Below, piece by piece: positions 1 through 11,500 of a stretch of 64,000 bases of DNA. Under the pieces are notes generated by a model. The model was given only the letters and a program-made list of their open reading frames with translations. It searched no databases and was not told the DNA's origin. Location of the stretch: NCBI GenBank assembly GCA_003991915.1, contig RQTK01000315.1, forward strand, positions 114,501 through 178,500. The letters are read 5' to 3'. The position numbers were made by a program, and so were the translations under genes. Source of the DNA: Elysia chlorotica. Lineage: Eukaryota > Mollusca > Gastropoda > Plakobranchidae. The first letter of the stretch is position 1. Each line of letters opens with the position of its first letter.

Positions 1-1381
1 TTTGTTTTCGCTCTGAACAACTATATTATCCATCTACTATTAATGTTGAGTAGGTGGACTAAAACTACCATTAACAAGCATTCTCAACATTATTAGCATT
101 AGTTAAATCTAAGTGTTTCAACACACAGTATGACAGATTGTCGCCGAATTTGTAAAATAATTCACTAGTTTGTATCTTTATAAAGCGCACTCTCACAGAA
201 AACAGAGGCAAGTGCCACTGCCTAAGTTTAAAATCTAACAAAAGAAGACCATATCGACAGAGACACTTTATCAGTGGTTTTTAGAATCTAGATAAATACT
301 CTGGCACTACTTGGTAGATTCTTCTTCTTCTTCTTCTTCTTCTTCTTATTCTTCTTCTTCTTCTTCTTCTTCTTCTTCTTCTTCGTTGACTTGAAAATGA
401 CTACACAGAAAGTCACGAATTTAGTATATAGTCCACAATTTAGGACATTTCAGGGAAGTTTATTTCGTTCGCTCTTACCATACATGTAGTCGACGGGCCC
501 AGGTCTCCAGCACTTTCCATTACATATACAGTATCAGATTTTAATCAGTTAAACGTTGAGAACGATGAGACAGAACATTGCTAGCACAACCACTCATTGT
601 AATTTATGCCAAGTGTCATTAATGTGACGTCAGTTGGATGGAGTTGGACGCTTGACATTTTAACATATCATTATCTAGTCGGTCCTGCTACATTTCACAT
701 CGGCTTTCTCTAACATCTGTATGTGGGTGGAATTTTTTAAAAATCACAGACTTTGTGACATTCAATCTAAATAGGCCTGTTCTTCCTTTTTTTTGTTGCT
801 TTGATTAAATGACTTTGAAGACCTGCCCTTTGAGAACATTGACATATTTTGATAATAAATTAATGTCAACTCAAAAGGCGATGAGTATAATGGTCATGTA
901 GATGAGGGGGAGTTGAATAATATGATCAGGAATAAAAAGATGGTGATGATGATGATGAGGCGGAGGAGGAGAAGGAGGAGGGTGATAGTGGTGGTGATTA
1001 TGATGGTTGTATTGATATTGATTGTGGTAACAAAATAATTGTTAGGTTTCCATGATTGATAATTTATGCTCCTATAGATAGGCTTGAATATCAAACAACT
1101 TTCAAAAAGTATACAATGCATCACTGATTGGTCCATAGTTGTAACAATTGCAATCACCAAGCGAAACATACCGTCTGTGTGCACTGAAATGCCCAATGAA
1201 ACTACATGCGACAAACTCGCCACGATAACAGCGCGCTTCAGTTGTTGTTTTATTCCAAAGTTCAAACAAGATTGAAATTGTTGACCAGCACATCTCGGCA
1301 GCGGAACATTGACTTGACTTATCGTGAAGAACTTTGATACCATATAGCTCTCAAAAAACGTTGGTCTCAGTAAAAGTCACG
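1..1381. other. upstream flank of the SLC22 gene, no gene seen
   Basis: This AT-rich stretch precedes the transporter start codon. It holds a (CTT)n microsatellite at about 318-384 and a purine-rich GAT/GAG stretch near 940-985. The reading frames overlapping 894-1343 resemble no family I know and carry simple-sequence residues. The promoter and 5' UTR of the downstream gene must lie here or farther left, but I cannot point to a defined TATA box or start site. Confidence 0.6.
318..384. repeat. (CTT)n microsatellite
   Basis: An uninterrupted CTT/TTC run with one TAT interruption near the middle, about 1 kb upstream of the transporter start. Confidence 0.95.
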
Positions 1382-1783
1382 ATGAATCTGGACGAGCTGT
1401 CAATCCTACTAGGACAGTTTGAGCCATACCAACGTCAGAAATATCTCCTCATGTGCCTCTTCTCCCTGCTCTCCGCCTTCCACGCCCTGAACATGGTCTT
1501 TGTTGGTGCACAACCAAGGCACTGGTGCTCCATAGATCACCTGAACCTCTCGGGTACGCCCCTTTCCAATATTAGCCATTCAGAAGTACAGAAGTTGTTC
1601 TTACCGGAAGATGACAAGTGTGCGCAGTATGACGTAAATGCACGGCTAGTCCAGCTGAAGGAAAGGTACTACAACTTCAGTGACGTCATGACAGATGAAA
1701 CTGGAAGTAATGTGACCAAAGTAGCGTGTACGCATGGGCACAGCTATGCCAAGGACAAGTACAAGTCGACGATAGTTTCTGAG
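1382..1783 (+). CDS. SLC22 gene exon 1
   Basis: Codes residues 1-134: cytoplasmic N-terminus, first transmembrane helix and most of the glycosylated extracellular loop. It ends in phase 0 at GAG|GTAGGT. The four NxS/T sequons and the loop cysteines (C49, C80, C116) are typical of the SLC22 loop. Confidence 0.92.
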
Positions 1784-3489
1784 GTAGGTGCCCACCTTCA
1801 ATCTGAACCAAATATTCCGCTTTTCATATTAACCTTTTTATTACATTTTGATACATGCTTGTAGCTAAATGTATATAATTATAAGTACCTGCATTATTCT
1901 GTTGTTTTTTTATTTCACTAGTTAACTTGTATTTACCTTGTTAGTATTTTACTTTCAAGTTTTCTTTAAAGAAATATTGTTTAACATAAACCTACTGTTG
2001 AATGCGACGCCGTGTTTTTCCTCAGTTCGATCTGGTGTGCGAGAGGATGTATTGGAGGAGTACGTCCAAGTCAATCTTCTTTGGGGGGCGGCTGGTCGGG
2101 GCGTTTGTGTTTGGACAGCTCTCAGACAGGTACGTTTGCACACGATCTGTATTCTCTAGCATAAATAGAGAGATGGCTGTAGGGACACGGCTAACCCACG
2201 GTCTGTCTTCTCTTCCATAGGGTGAAAGATGGCTCCGACTGTAATCGCCCCTACTTATTGATAAAATAATATTCACATATAGGCCTCTTTATAATCTGAG
2301 CGATCGTTCCCTTCCGATTTTTTCATATAAGTAGAAACACATTGTGAGGTTTCTCTTGCTGTTAAATGACACCAGTAAGCTCAGTCGATAGAGTATTGGA
2401 CTGGAAGCAGGAATTATAAGGTCGATCCTCAATTATTATTGATGCTCCACTTATTACTTCTTCGGCAAGCCTAGTGGATATAAAACTAACCAAAATTTAC
2501 GTTTTAACCTTGCTAAAGTATTCTTTGGAGACAGGCCCCTACTGAAAACACTCACTACCCACTCCGCCCACACCCCGCCCTCCGTGTCCAGGTTCGGCAG
2601 ACGCCCGATGTTCTTCGCGGGCGTGCTGACACTACTCGTGGCGGGAACTGTAGCCGCCTTGTCGCCCAGCATGCTCGTGTTCGTGCCCATGTACTTCCTG
2701 CAGGGGGCCGCGCACACCGGGGCCTTTTTGGTGGCCTTCACTTTATGTAGGTAGAAAGTGTGAGTAGTAAACCATGGAGCTTCGTTAAATTTCTGGAGAG
2801 TGCATATATACCTAACAGTGTGAGCTAAAATTTATTTGCTAATACAAAATTAATGACCGATGACTCCTACATTATCCCATATCCCATAGCAAAACTTAAT
2901 GAAGGATATGATACAATTCAGGCTGTCGATGACAGGATAGCCTCTTGGATTGACAAGCTAAATGTTAAGGTGTAGCCATACTATGGTATCCTATGCTCAA
3001 GGATGTTTCTTTAACCCGCTTTAAATCACCAATGGGACATAATTATCGGCACGTTTTAATTTGTCTTCTCGTCTCTGCATTCCATCAAACGTTGCGGGTG
3101 TCCTATTTCGATATTTTCGAAATTAATTTGGGTGTCCACTTGTGTTTTTTATGTTTTTCGGTGATTGCTATTGGCGTAAAATAAAATGTATTCAACATTC
3201 ATTGAATTAATTTTTTTTGAGTTCTGATGTCAGTCGAAACTGAGTGAATAAGCCTTACTGTGTAGTAGTTTTATAAAAACCAGTTGTACATCACCCCGCT
3301 ATTTCAGCGACAGAGCTTGTGGGCCCTGACTACCGAGTGGTTGCCGGTTTTGTACTGCAGATCTTCTACAATCTGGGTTACCTCATCCTGGCCGGGCTGG
3401 CTTACTTCATCAGAGACTGGCGCCAACTGGAGCTGGCCATCACTCTACCTGCGCTGCTATTTGGCTTCTATTGGTGGTGGGTACACTCT

Positions 3490-3524
<35 letters not shown>

Positions 3525-6500
3525 AGTTATCACTCTCTATCTATCAAATGATCTGATGTTGGCATATACAGAGACGATGGACCTGCACATTACAAGCGAA
3601 AGTAGAGAAAACAAAAAAGAAACATGTAAAATCTCCAGACACAATACTTTAAGCATAACTATAAAATCAAATTTAAAAAATCACATACTTCCTCGGCGTG
3701 ACCCTCGACCTAAAAAATGATATCTATAAACCCTTCAAGGTACCCCAGAACAATATTAAGCTTATTAGGAAACACACCAACCACCCCCTGACCATAAAAA
3801 AGAATCTATCAAGAGCTATGGAATAAACATTATCTTAAAAGATTCGGAGGTATTTAAACATGCCAGCACATCCTATAACGATGCGCTAAAAAAGTGGTTT
3901 TGACGAACAAAATTTCTTTCAGTGGTGATCTGAAACAAAAGGTAAAAACAAACAACTAAGCAACAAAAGAAAGAGGAAAAGAATTTGATTCAAACCAATT
4001 TTTAGTATGAACGTCTCAACCAACGTCGCAAGAAATTTAATAATTCTGATAGACGAACACTTCCCTGGATCCAACAAACTACATACAATAATTAGCAAAA
4101 ATACAATAAAATTAAGCTACAGTTGCATAAGTTTGACGTTAAGAAAAAATGCTGCATCTGCATAATAATAGAAAGATGTCTGCTGAGCGGCATTTATCAA
4201 GTAAAATGTGTTTTCGATAAAGCCATAGCCAAGCAAACCTAAACAAACAAGGTAGAAACACACATAGCACTGGCTGAAAACGAGTTCAAACACGATACAA
4301 TTTCCACAAGTCGTCGTTCACGCTACACTATAAGATGTAAAGTATTATACACGTATAATCCATGTAACAAATTTCTCTGCAAGCCAGATTTGGGATTGTA
4401 CTGAAGACCTATCAAATAAAAGCTGCTCGTTCTATCCTTGGGCCATCTCCCCTTCTACCCAACCCCCTCCCTCCCAGGTTCCTCCCGGAGTCGGTGCCGT
4501 GGCTGTTGGCCCAGGGCCGTGACGAGGAGGCGCAGACGATCATCCAGGCGGCCGCCAACAAGAACGGCGTACAGCTGGATCCCCGCGTGCTGCGCGAGCT
4601 GAAGGCAGAGGCGAGCCTGAGGGGCGGAGCCAGGCGCTATACCGCCCTGGACTGTGTCAGGACCAAAGCCGTGGCCGCCATGTCGCTGACAATCTGGTCC
4701 AATTGGTGAGGAACTTGGGGATATTGACAATACAGTGCACCCCACTTCAAATTCAACTAGGTTTTAGTTGATTTTCACTAATATTGATCCTCATCCTTGA
4801 TCCCGGAGCCTTGTTTTCTTTATTGTTTCCCCATGGATAGTTGATTTTCAGCTGTATTGGTCACCATGTTAGTGACTCTGTGACATCAATTCAGTAGCTG
4901 GCTGTAAACGTTGTAGGCTTCTAACTTGCATGATAACGAACAACATCGAGACTTAATTCCTCTACCATCTGTGACAACTGGTAAGCCGTAAATGGGGATC
5001 ATCGACAAAGCTAAGTAAACTGCCTGTTTTGACAATAACATTTTCTTCCTGCGCTCTTGAAATTTGATAATTTCTTTTTAATTATTGCACTTAAGTGGAA
5101 GCTTCATAACTTTCTGTCACAGAAAAGGAGGTTTGTTATTTTGAAAACTCGATGACCGTCAATTAAGCAGTCTAAATATAAATAATTATTGGGGGTTTTA
5201 TTGATGGCAATGGCAAACTCTGAGGTTTTTTTTCTATTTTAACGCATCGCATTTTTCAAATAATGCTAAGGGCTAACTTTATGAATATGACAGATAAAAA
5301 AAAGATATATGTTGCCTTTAATGATGTTAAGTGTGTTTTTATTGTGATAAGTATTCTGATAAAACGAAGGGTTTTACTCGTAAACTAATGTGGAAAACAG
5401 TGCTGCTGATGGTAGCAGAAAGATTGTATAGTGTAATTCTGGTGAATAACCCAAAGTCAGATGTGTGACTTCACAAGGAGTTGTTCTGCCGTGATGCAAG
5501 ACATGACTTTTGTACTATAAACGAAAACGCTTTAAATATCAACCGAGCTGTTCTCAAAACTTGAATTGTAGCACATTTAAGCATTCATTAACCTGAAAAC
5601 GATATCTAGAACAAAGCCAATCTAATGACCTCTAACGTAACATACATAAATCTGTGTGAATCCACATTCCACACAATGCGTTTTGTGATTTGTCCATTTG
5701 AAACTAATGACCCCTCAGGCTGGTGAATTCCTTCGTGTTTTACGGCATCGCGCTCAACTCTGAAAACCTGTCCGGAGACCCGTACCTCAACTTTTGTCTG
5801 ATCGGAGGGGTGGGCATCCTGGCTGAGGTCTTGTGTATGGCGATGGTCAAGCTGTTTGGTCGACGGAGCCCACTGGTCATCTCCATGTGTCTGGCCGGTC
5901 TGGTCTGCGTGGGAGCGGCGTTTGTCCAGGGCAAAGACACGCCCGGTAGGCAGTTAAAATAGTCAGTGTAATAACAGCCGTCACACGTGATGGTTCAGAC
6001 ACAATATCAACACGTTCACACTGAATAGAAAAACGTATCTCATTGATATAATTCAACTGAAGGTTTAACAAGTAAGGCTTGGTTCTAGGGTGTCCGTTGT
6101 CATCCAAGTTTCTCGAAATTTCTTAGGTTCCATATACTCTCAACAGTGTAAAGAAGTTTTGTACGTTAAAATTTCGTTCCAACTTTTTTTAATACTAAAT
6201 CTGTCGCATCTCTAAAATAATTCATGCTAAGCTATAATGCTTATTATTAATTTTTAGACTTACATAATTTTTGTCAGCATTTTGTTTCCGTTGTTATTAT
6301 TTTGGTCCATCCTTATCATCATCATCTCTCTCTCTCTCCCTCTCTCAATCGTTCTCTCTCTCTCTATTTCTCTCTGCCTGTCGCTCTCTATTTTATCTGT
6401 TTCTCTTATTTCTATTGTCTCTCTCACTCTCTTCTTCTGCCTGTCCCGCCCTCTATTTTTATATGTATATCTGTCTTCCTCTCCCTGTGTCTCTCACCGA

Positions 6501-6720
6501 TTCCACCTCTCGCTCGCTCTCTCTTTCTGTTTGTGTGTGTCTCTCTCTGTCTCTGTCCTTATGTCTGTCTGTCTGTCTGTTTGTCTGACTGTTTCTCTCT
6601 GTCTGTGTCTGTCTGTTTCTCTCTGTCTCTCTTTCTGTATTACTATGTCTCTCTCTGTCTATCTTTCTCTTTCTCTATGTCTCTCTGTCTCTTTCTGCCT
6701 CTTTCTCTGTCTCTTTTTCT

Positions 6721-6792
<72 letters not shown>

Positions 6793-8703
6793 CAGAGATG
6801 AAGACTGTGGTGAAGGTGCTGGTGCTGGTGGGAAAGTTCTGGATCACTTGTTCCTACGCCACCATCTACCTGTGGTCGGCCGAACTGTTCCCCACGGTCG
6901 TCAGGTTAGGCAACAGAGTACTTTCACACAGAGCGCTCGCTGAATCCTTGCTTTGCGATTTACGAGGTGCAGTATTTTTTAAACCAGCAGAAGTTTTCAC
7001 CACTCGCTTAAACAAATTTCGTTTACTAAGTTGAGAGTTTTAAAAAAATGGCCCTCACTTGATTCTACTTTTAGTGTCTCTTAATTTTTAAATATTCGGG
7101 ACAAACAATAACCAGTAATCGCAAAACTACCAAAAATTTTGAGATCAGAAAAGCCCACGCAAAACCAATGTTTATGAAACTAAAGGACTTATTCATATCA
7201 AAAGAAAGTTCAACAGATCTAAAACTAAAGCTATAAACATTCGTGTATTTTCCTAATTGCTATATGGCGACGCAACATGGACTCTATACAAAGAATCAGT
7301 TTTAAAAAACTCGGTTCGAGATGTGGATATTTCGACGTCTAGCAAGAATAAGTTACAAAAAAAGAATAACAAACGAAAAAGTCTTGAGAACACCCGGTGA
7401 TAAAAGAAAATTCGACCTCATAGCAAAGCATGACAGCCTCGCTCAAACAATCCTAACAGGCATAATGGAAGGAAGAGGAGGAGAAAGGCAGGCCCAGCAG
7501 GACGTGGTGCGACGACATAAAAAATTGGACAGGGACCCACCTACATGTGAACCTCAGACTGAGAACATATCGCACGCCAACCCGGAATAGGGAGGGCGCA
7601 ATGACCAATGACCAATTTTGCATTGCTAGTTGGGTTGCTGTTTTTTTTATGTTTTTTATACCTCCTCGCACAAGATTTCACTCTCCGAGCGATCAAGTCT
7701 TTTAATCTGAGAAGTGAGACACAATCCTCACTTTATCAAACTAAACAACAGAGTGCATATATGAGTACAATAGAGACGCCTACAAACTTAGGAGAAGAAA
7801 GCACAACAGAAAGCGCTACCTCCGCATGTTGGTAAACTCCAGTAACCCGGCGCGCAATCTTTTACAAGCCCGAAGAGGCGAGCATGCATTTAGCGAGCGC
7901 TCTTTGTTAATATAGATTCTAGTGCTTTCTTGGTAAAGTCCACACAATGATAGCGTGTTGTTGTGTTGTTATTAAGTTGTTTTTTAATACAATTTCTGTA
8001 TATTTATTGCTAAAAGTTACAATGTTCACCGAAAAGGACGAGTGACGGCAACATTTCCCATAATAATTTACTCCTCATTTTTAAAGACTGCTTTGTATGA
8101 AATTGTATTTTTAGCTATAAACATCTAATTATGTGAGAGTATTAATTTTACTTTATTAAACTCTCCTTCGTGAACTTAGAGATGAGCCAAGGGAACAAAC
8201 TGGGTATTATTTAAAAAGAAACAGAAATCAAATTTTGAAAAAGTATTCTAACGCTGAGCGTCATTATTTTCATTGTTATATACCCCGCTCATTGCTGTAA
8301 CTCGGAAACATATATGCCAATATTTCATTAATACTTTAACAGAAATATTTTAAGTAAAACAAAACTGATATTCACGATTTGTTTTGTAATACTATTATGG
8401 AATGCTGTCAAACTTTCTTCTTAGTTGAAAATTATTCACATTTCTGTACCAAATTTTCCCACTGCCAGAAACGCTGGAATGGGCGTGGCCTCTATGTCCG
8501 CGCGAATTGGTGGGATCTTCGCGCCGTTCGTCCTTGACCTTGAGGCCACCTGGTCGCCGCTGCCGCTGCTGGTGTTTGGCGTGCTGAGCGTGGTGGCGGG
8601 GCTCTCTGCCCTGACGCTCCCGGACTCCGTGAGGCGCTCTCTGCCGCAGACCCTGGAAGACTTGAACCAGCACACACGGTACGCGGCGCTGGTCATAGCA
8701 TGA
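1382..8703 (+). CDS. SLC22-family organic ion transporter, 8 exons, 542 aa (whole gene)
   Basis: Exons 1382-1783, 2026-2129, 2592-2746, 3308-3476, 4478-4705, 5719-5945, 6796-6904 and 8469-8703 join in frame across GT-AG introns into 542 residues, the usual SLC22 length. Seen: a first membrane segment near residues 22-43; a large extracellular loop with sequons at N55, N63, N98 and N110; the MFS motif SDRFGRRP at 167-174; FLPES at 278-282; GDPYLNF at 372-378; ELFPTVVRNAGMG beginning at 458. The family consists of 12-helix plasma-membrane carriers of organic cations, anions, carnitine or other zwitterions. I cannot place this one in the OCT, OCTN or OAT branch. Oddity: the usual PESPRW reads PESVPW (280-285). 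The start at 1382 puts a methionine just before the conserved N-terminus; an in-frame ATG at 1334 would add 16 residues. A donor-like GTACGC in the last exon leaves an alternative terminal exon possible. Confidence 0.93.
2026..2129 (+). CDS. SLC22 gene exon 2
   Basis: The acceptor is TTTTTCCTCAG and the donor ACAG|GTACGT. It codes the end of the loop (DLVCERMYW) and the second helix with GRLVGAFVFGQLSD, the start of the MFS signature. It ends in phase 2 inside the Arg codon completed by exon 3. Confidence 0.93.
2368..2425 (+). repeat. decayed tRNA-derived SINE head
   Basis: The stretch reads AAGCTCAGTCGATAGAGTATTGG, like an A-box arm, followed some 30 bases later by AAGGTCGATCCT, like a B-box. 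It cannot fold as a full tRNA and lies in intron 2 of the transporter, so I read it as the head of an old tRNA-derived SINE and not a tRNA gene. Confidence 0.5.
2592..2746 (+). CDS. SLC22 gene exon 3
   Basis: Begins by completing the Arg of SDRFGRRP, then codes two hydrophobic segments (helices 3 and 4) ending near GAFLVAFTL. The acceptor is CCGTGTCCAG and the donor TTTAT|GTAGGT. The exon is GC-rich compared with the flanking intron. It ends in phase 1. Confidence 0.9.
3308..3476 (+). CDS. SLC22 gene exon 4
   Basis: Codes TELVGPDYRVVAGFV and helices 5-6 up to YWW. The donor at 3476 (TTGGTG|GTGGGT) is the one that keeps frame with exon 5 and gives YWWFLPES. Later donors at 3480 or 3481 would break frame. 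Confidence 0.88.
3600..4345 (+). mobile_element. decayed Penelope-like retroelement fragment
   Basis: With several frameshifts and stops, the + strand reads pieces typical of the C-terminal half of Penelope-like elements in animals: LGVTLDLKNDIYKPF followed by RKHTNHPLTIKKNLSRAME, then FSMNVSTNVARN, and ALAENEFKH near the end, which resembles the GIY-YIG-type endonuclease region. It sits in intron 4 of the transporter in the sense direction and is clearly dead. The family call is from motif recall and no search was run. Confidence 0.65.
4478..4705 (+). CDS. SLC22 gene exon 5
   Basis: Codes FLPESVPWLLAQGRDEEA, the cytoplasmic loop between helices 6 and 7, and the start of helix 7 (MSLTIWSN). 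It is GC-rich and sharply bounded by CTCCCAG and AATTG|GTGAGG. The PRW of the usual PESPRW is changed to VPW. Confidence 0.92.
4706..5718. other. SLC22 intron 5
   Basis: About 1 kb of AT-rich sequence with no coding pattern or recognisable repeat family on either strand. Confidence 0.6.
5719..5945 (+). CDS. SLC22 gene exon 6
   Basis: Codes NSFVFYGIALNSENL, then GDPYLNF (a family hallmark), two membrane segments and the second MFS loop KLFGRRSP. The acceptor is CCCCTCAG and the donor CCCG|GTAGGC; it ends in phase 1. Confidence 0.93.
6316..6791 (+). repeat. CT/TCTG pyrimidine tract next to the exon 7 acceptor
   Basis: About 475 bp of almost pure pyrimidine (TCTC, TCTG, TTTC), ending in a (CT)n run of about 60 bases that merges into the CCCTCCAG acceptor of exon 7. 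Long Leu/Ser reading frames here are repeat artefacts. Confidence 0.93.
6796..6904 (+). CDS. SLC22 gene exon 7
   Basis: Codes the residues from EMKTVVKV to ELFPTVVR, including helix 10. It starts directly after a long pyrimidine tract (CTCCAG|AGATG) and ends in phase 2 at TCAG|GTTAGG. Confidence 0.92.
7260..7600 (+). mobile_element. LINE reverse-transcriptase C-terminal remnant
   Basis: An open stretch reads MWIFRRLARISYKKRITNEKV and continues with QTILTGIMEGRGG. This is the usual tail after the reverse-transcriptase domain of animal non-LTR retrotransposons. It lies in intron 7 of the transporter, has no start of its own and is damaged on both sides. Confidence 0.7.
7601..8468. other. SLC22 intron 7, 3' part
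   Basis: AT-rich sequence with short T runs. I see no exon, RNA gene or clear repeat here apart from possible continuation of the LINE remnant to about 7.9 kb. Confidence 0.5.
8469..8703 (+). CDS. SLC22 gene exon 8 (last)
   Basis: Codes NAGMGVASMSARIGGIFAPF, helices 11-12 and a cytoplasmic tail ending TRYAALVIA with stop TGA at 8701-8703. The acceptor is CACTGCCAG. A GTACGC inside the final codons could serve as a donor to an unseen further exon, so the last ten residues are less sure. Confidence 0.88.
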
Positions 8704-9478
8704 GAATAGTCGGTGGTGCGCACTGCTGGACCCGTATGCAATTCTCACGATTTTTATCAACTTAACTACACTAAGAAATAATTGTAACTGCTACGCCTAG
8801 GATGATGGTATGCAACACCCCTAAACACTACACACACACATACACACTTTGCTGCTAATGTTACTACCGTAGATCGCGGCTTATAGACCATGGAATTTTA
8901 TAAGATTTGGTTGAATTTACTTTGTAGTGGCTAAACTAAGGTATAGACAATTGTTTCTCATTAATAATGACGCTATATCTACATCTACACGCAAGTTTAG
9001 ATGTAGATCTAGGCTCATTTTAGGGCAGTAGAAGACGCGAATTTACTCGATTGAAATAGTAAAAATTATTATTAAAAGATCATTCTGTGATGTTTAATTT
9101 ATCGAATAAGTTCAATAGAAACTAGAAATCATTAAAACAATTAAAAAAAAATAACGTGTACGTAAAATTATCGCTTTATTGTTTTATTAGACATGATGAT
9201 TTAAAAATTATTGAGTTAAGAGGTTTTCAAAATTGCTGCCGAATTGGTGGGTTTGTTGCTTTTATGGTGCGCTGATATAAGAAAAAGCAATGCGCTGATT
9301 GGCTTTGTTATTGCCTTAACGGCTGTGCAACAGGGTTTTTCTAACTTAGCGATTAAGACGAACTTTGTGACGTGACCGGTTACGAACTTTGTGACGTTAC
9401 CGGTTGCATGTAACTTAGCACGCTGAAGGCTTCTTACCATAAACTTTCTAAGCTAACGCAGCCCTGTGTTACGCAGGA
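8704..9478. other. 3' flank of SLC22 gene
   Basis: AT-rich; no canonical AATAAA is obvious close to the stop. Near 9357-9410 a short direct repeat of AACTTTGTGACGT plus ACCGGTT occurs twice, just before the minisatellite. No gene seen. Confidence 0.5.
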
Positions 9479-10557
9479 CTTGTTATAGAGTTAGTGTATC
9501 CTGTGTTACACTGTACTTGTTATAGAGTTAGTGTATCCTGTGTTACGTAGAACTCGTTATAGGGTAAGGGTATCCAGTGGTACGCACAGATGGTTATTGA
9601 GCTTAAGTATCCTGTGATACCCGCATATGGCTATTGAGCCATAGTATCCTGTGGTACGAATATAATTATGTTTATTGAGCCATAGTATTTTGTTGTGGTA
9701 CCCTCATAAGGTTATTGAGCCATAGTATCCTGTGGGACGCACAAATGCGTTTTGAGCCTTAGTATCCTGTGATACCCACATATGGTTATTGAGTCATAGT
9801 ATCCTGTGGGACGCACAAATGGTTATTGAGCTTTAGTATCCTGTGGTACCCTCAGATGGTTATTGAGTCATAGTATCCTGTGATACCCACATATAGTTAT
9901 TGAGTCATAGTATCCTGTGGTACGAACAGATGGTTATTGAGATATTATCCTGTGGTGTCTTCAGATGGTTATTGAGTTATAGTATCCTGTGGTGTCCTTA
10001 GATGGTTATTGAGTCATAGTATCCTGTGATACCCACATATTGTTATTGGGCCATAGTATCTTGTGATACCCACATATGGTTATTGAGCCATAGTATCCTG
10101 TGGTACCCTCAGATGGCTATTAAGCTATAGTATCCTGTGGTATGAACATATGGTTATTGAGCCATAATATCCTGTGGTACCCTCAGATGGTTATTGAGTC
10201 ATAGTATCCTGTGGTACAAACATATAGTTTTTGAGCCATAGTATCCTATGGTACAAACATATGATTATTGAGCCATAGTATCCTGTGGTACCCTCAGATG
10301 GTTATTGAGTCATGGTAACTTGTGATACCCACATATGGTTATCGAGCCATAGTATCCTGTGGTACCCTCAGATGGTTATTGAGTATAGTATCCTGTGGGA
10401 CGCACAGATGCTTATTGAGCTATAGTATCATGTGGTACGAACAGATGGTTATTGAGCCATATTATCCTGTGGGACGCACATATGGTCATTGAGTCATAGT
10501 ATCTGTGGTACGAACAGATGGTTATTGAGCCATAGTATCTTGTGGTACGCAGTGATG
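9479..10557. repeat. 38-bp minisatellite, about 28 copies
   Basis: Each unit has the core GTTATTGAG(C/T)CATAGTATCC followed by TGTGGTACCCTCAGATG or a variant (TGATACCCACATATG, TGGGACGCACAGATG, TGGTACGAACAGATG). The variants alternate irregularly, so sub-types can be distinguished. The left end (9479-9600) is more diverged. The array ends in unique sequence at about 10557. Confidence 0.93.
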
Positions 10558-10757
10558 ATCAGTCTAGCTCATTCGGTATAGGCTTGAGTGAATGAGTGGG
10601 TTGCTTTCTTCACGCTGAAGATCATCCGCAAGGCAATATTGTGGATAGGTCCCAAGATTAGTGATACAGAAACAGTGCGGAGATACAAAAAAAAACGACA
10701 CAGAGGCAGTGCTGAGATACCAACATTTCTGGTCTTAAATTAGATCCAGCGCGTGAT

Positions 10758-11500
10758 TCAGGTAATCTGGTACTGCAGCTGACGCTGCCCTCTGGCGTCT
10801 GTGTAGTCGTTTTGCCTCCAACTGGTCATCTCTTCTTGTTGGCACAGCTGCATGCCACTCTTCACTGTGAGCCGCCAAGCGTCTCGGTCAGCAGCCGTAC
10901 ATTCAAGGTCCGTGGAGTGGCTGTTGCCGACCATAAGGTCTCCCTTGCAGACATCTTTGGACCTGAGAAACGGCCTGTCTGTTTTTCCAGTGCCAGCAGA
11001 GCTCACCATACAGAACACCTTTTCGAATTCGGCCATCCTGCATGCGTACCACGTATCGATCCAGTGTAGACGAGGAGGGCAAACATGCTTGATAATGTTT
11101 GCTCTGGCAAGACTTCTATGTTTGGGACACGATCTTGCCAGGTGATGCCCAGAATCTTTCTGAGAGTTCGCAGGTGGAAGGCACTGAGTCGACCGTCATG
11201 TCGCGTGTATAGTATCCATGACTGATTACTGTAGAGGAGTTTGTTGAGGGCGCAAGCCTGGTGCACGTTCATCTTAGTGTTAGTGGTCAACAAGGTGTTG
11301 CTCCATACTCTTTTAGCCAGGCGGGCCATTGCTGTTGCTGCCTTGCCGACGCGGATGTTCAGATCAGTGTCCAATGAAAGGTTTCTAGATATAGTGGAGT
11401 CCAGGTAGGTGACGTCCTCCACCACCTCCAAGGACCTGGTGTAGTCACCAATTGATATGCAGAGGATGCTGTTGACGTCTTGCCCCACGATCTTAGTTTT
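10758..11500 (-). mobile_element. LINE reverse-transcriptase 3' fragment, frameshifted
   Basis: On the - strand the open part 11003-11488 includes VEDVTYLDSTISRNLSLD, GKAATAMARLAKRVW and LRTLRKILGITWQDRVPN, the standard C-terminal reverse-transcriptase region of a LINE family common in marine invertebrates. After a frameshift it continues with RSKDVCKGDL and AADRDAWRLTVKSG (10758-11036). It has no 5' part and no endonuclease. Confidence 0.85.

Noticed and set aside
2368-2425. A tRNA gene
   Set aside because: Only A- and B-box-like segments are present; the acceptor stem and cloverleaf cannot be formed.
6271-7034. Long Leu/Ser open frames in the CT tract
   Set aside because: Translations of (CT)n and (TCTG)n; the only real coding part is exon 7 at 6796-6904.
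9479-10557. Regular direct repeats resembling a CRISPR array
   Set aside because: Units are contiguous with no unique spacers, and the context is an animal genome with introns. It is a minisatellite.
11003-11488. A functional gene of 161 residues
   Set aside because: The sequence is a reverse-transcriptase C-terminus with a frameshift and no 5' part, and part of it is duplicated with the surrounding DNA.
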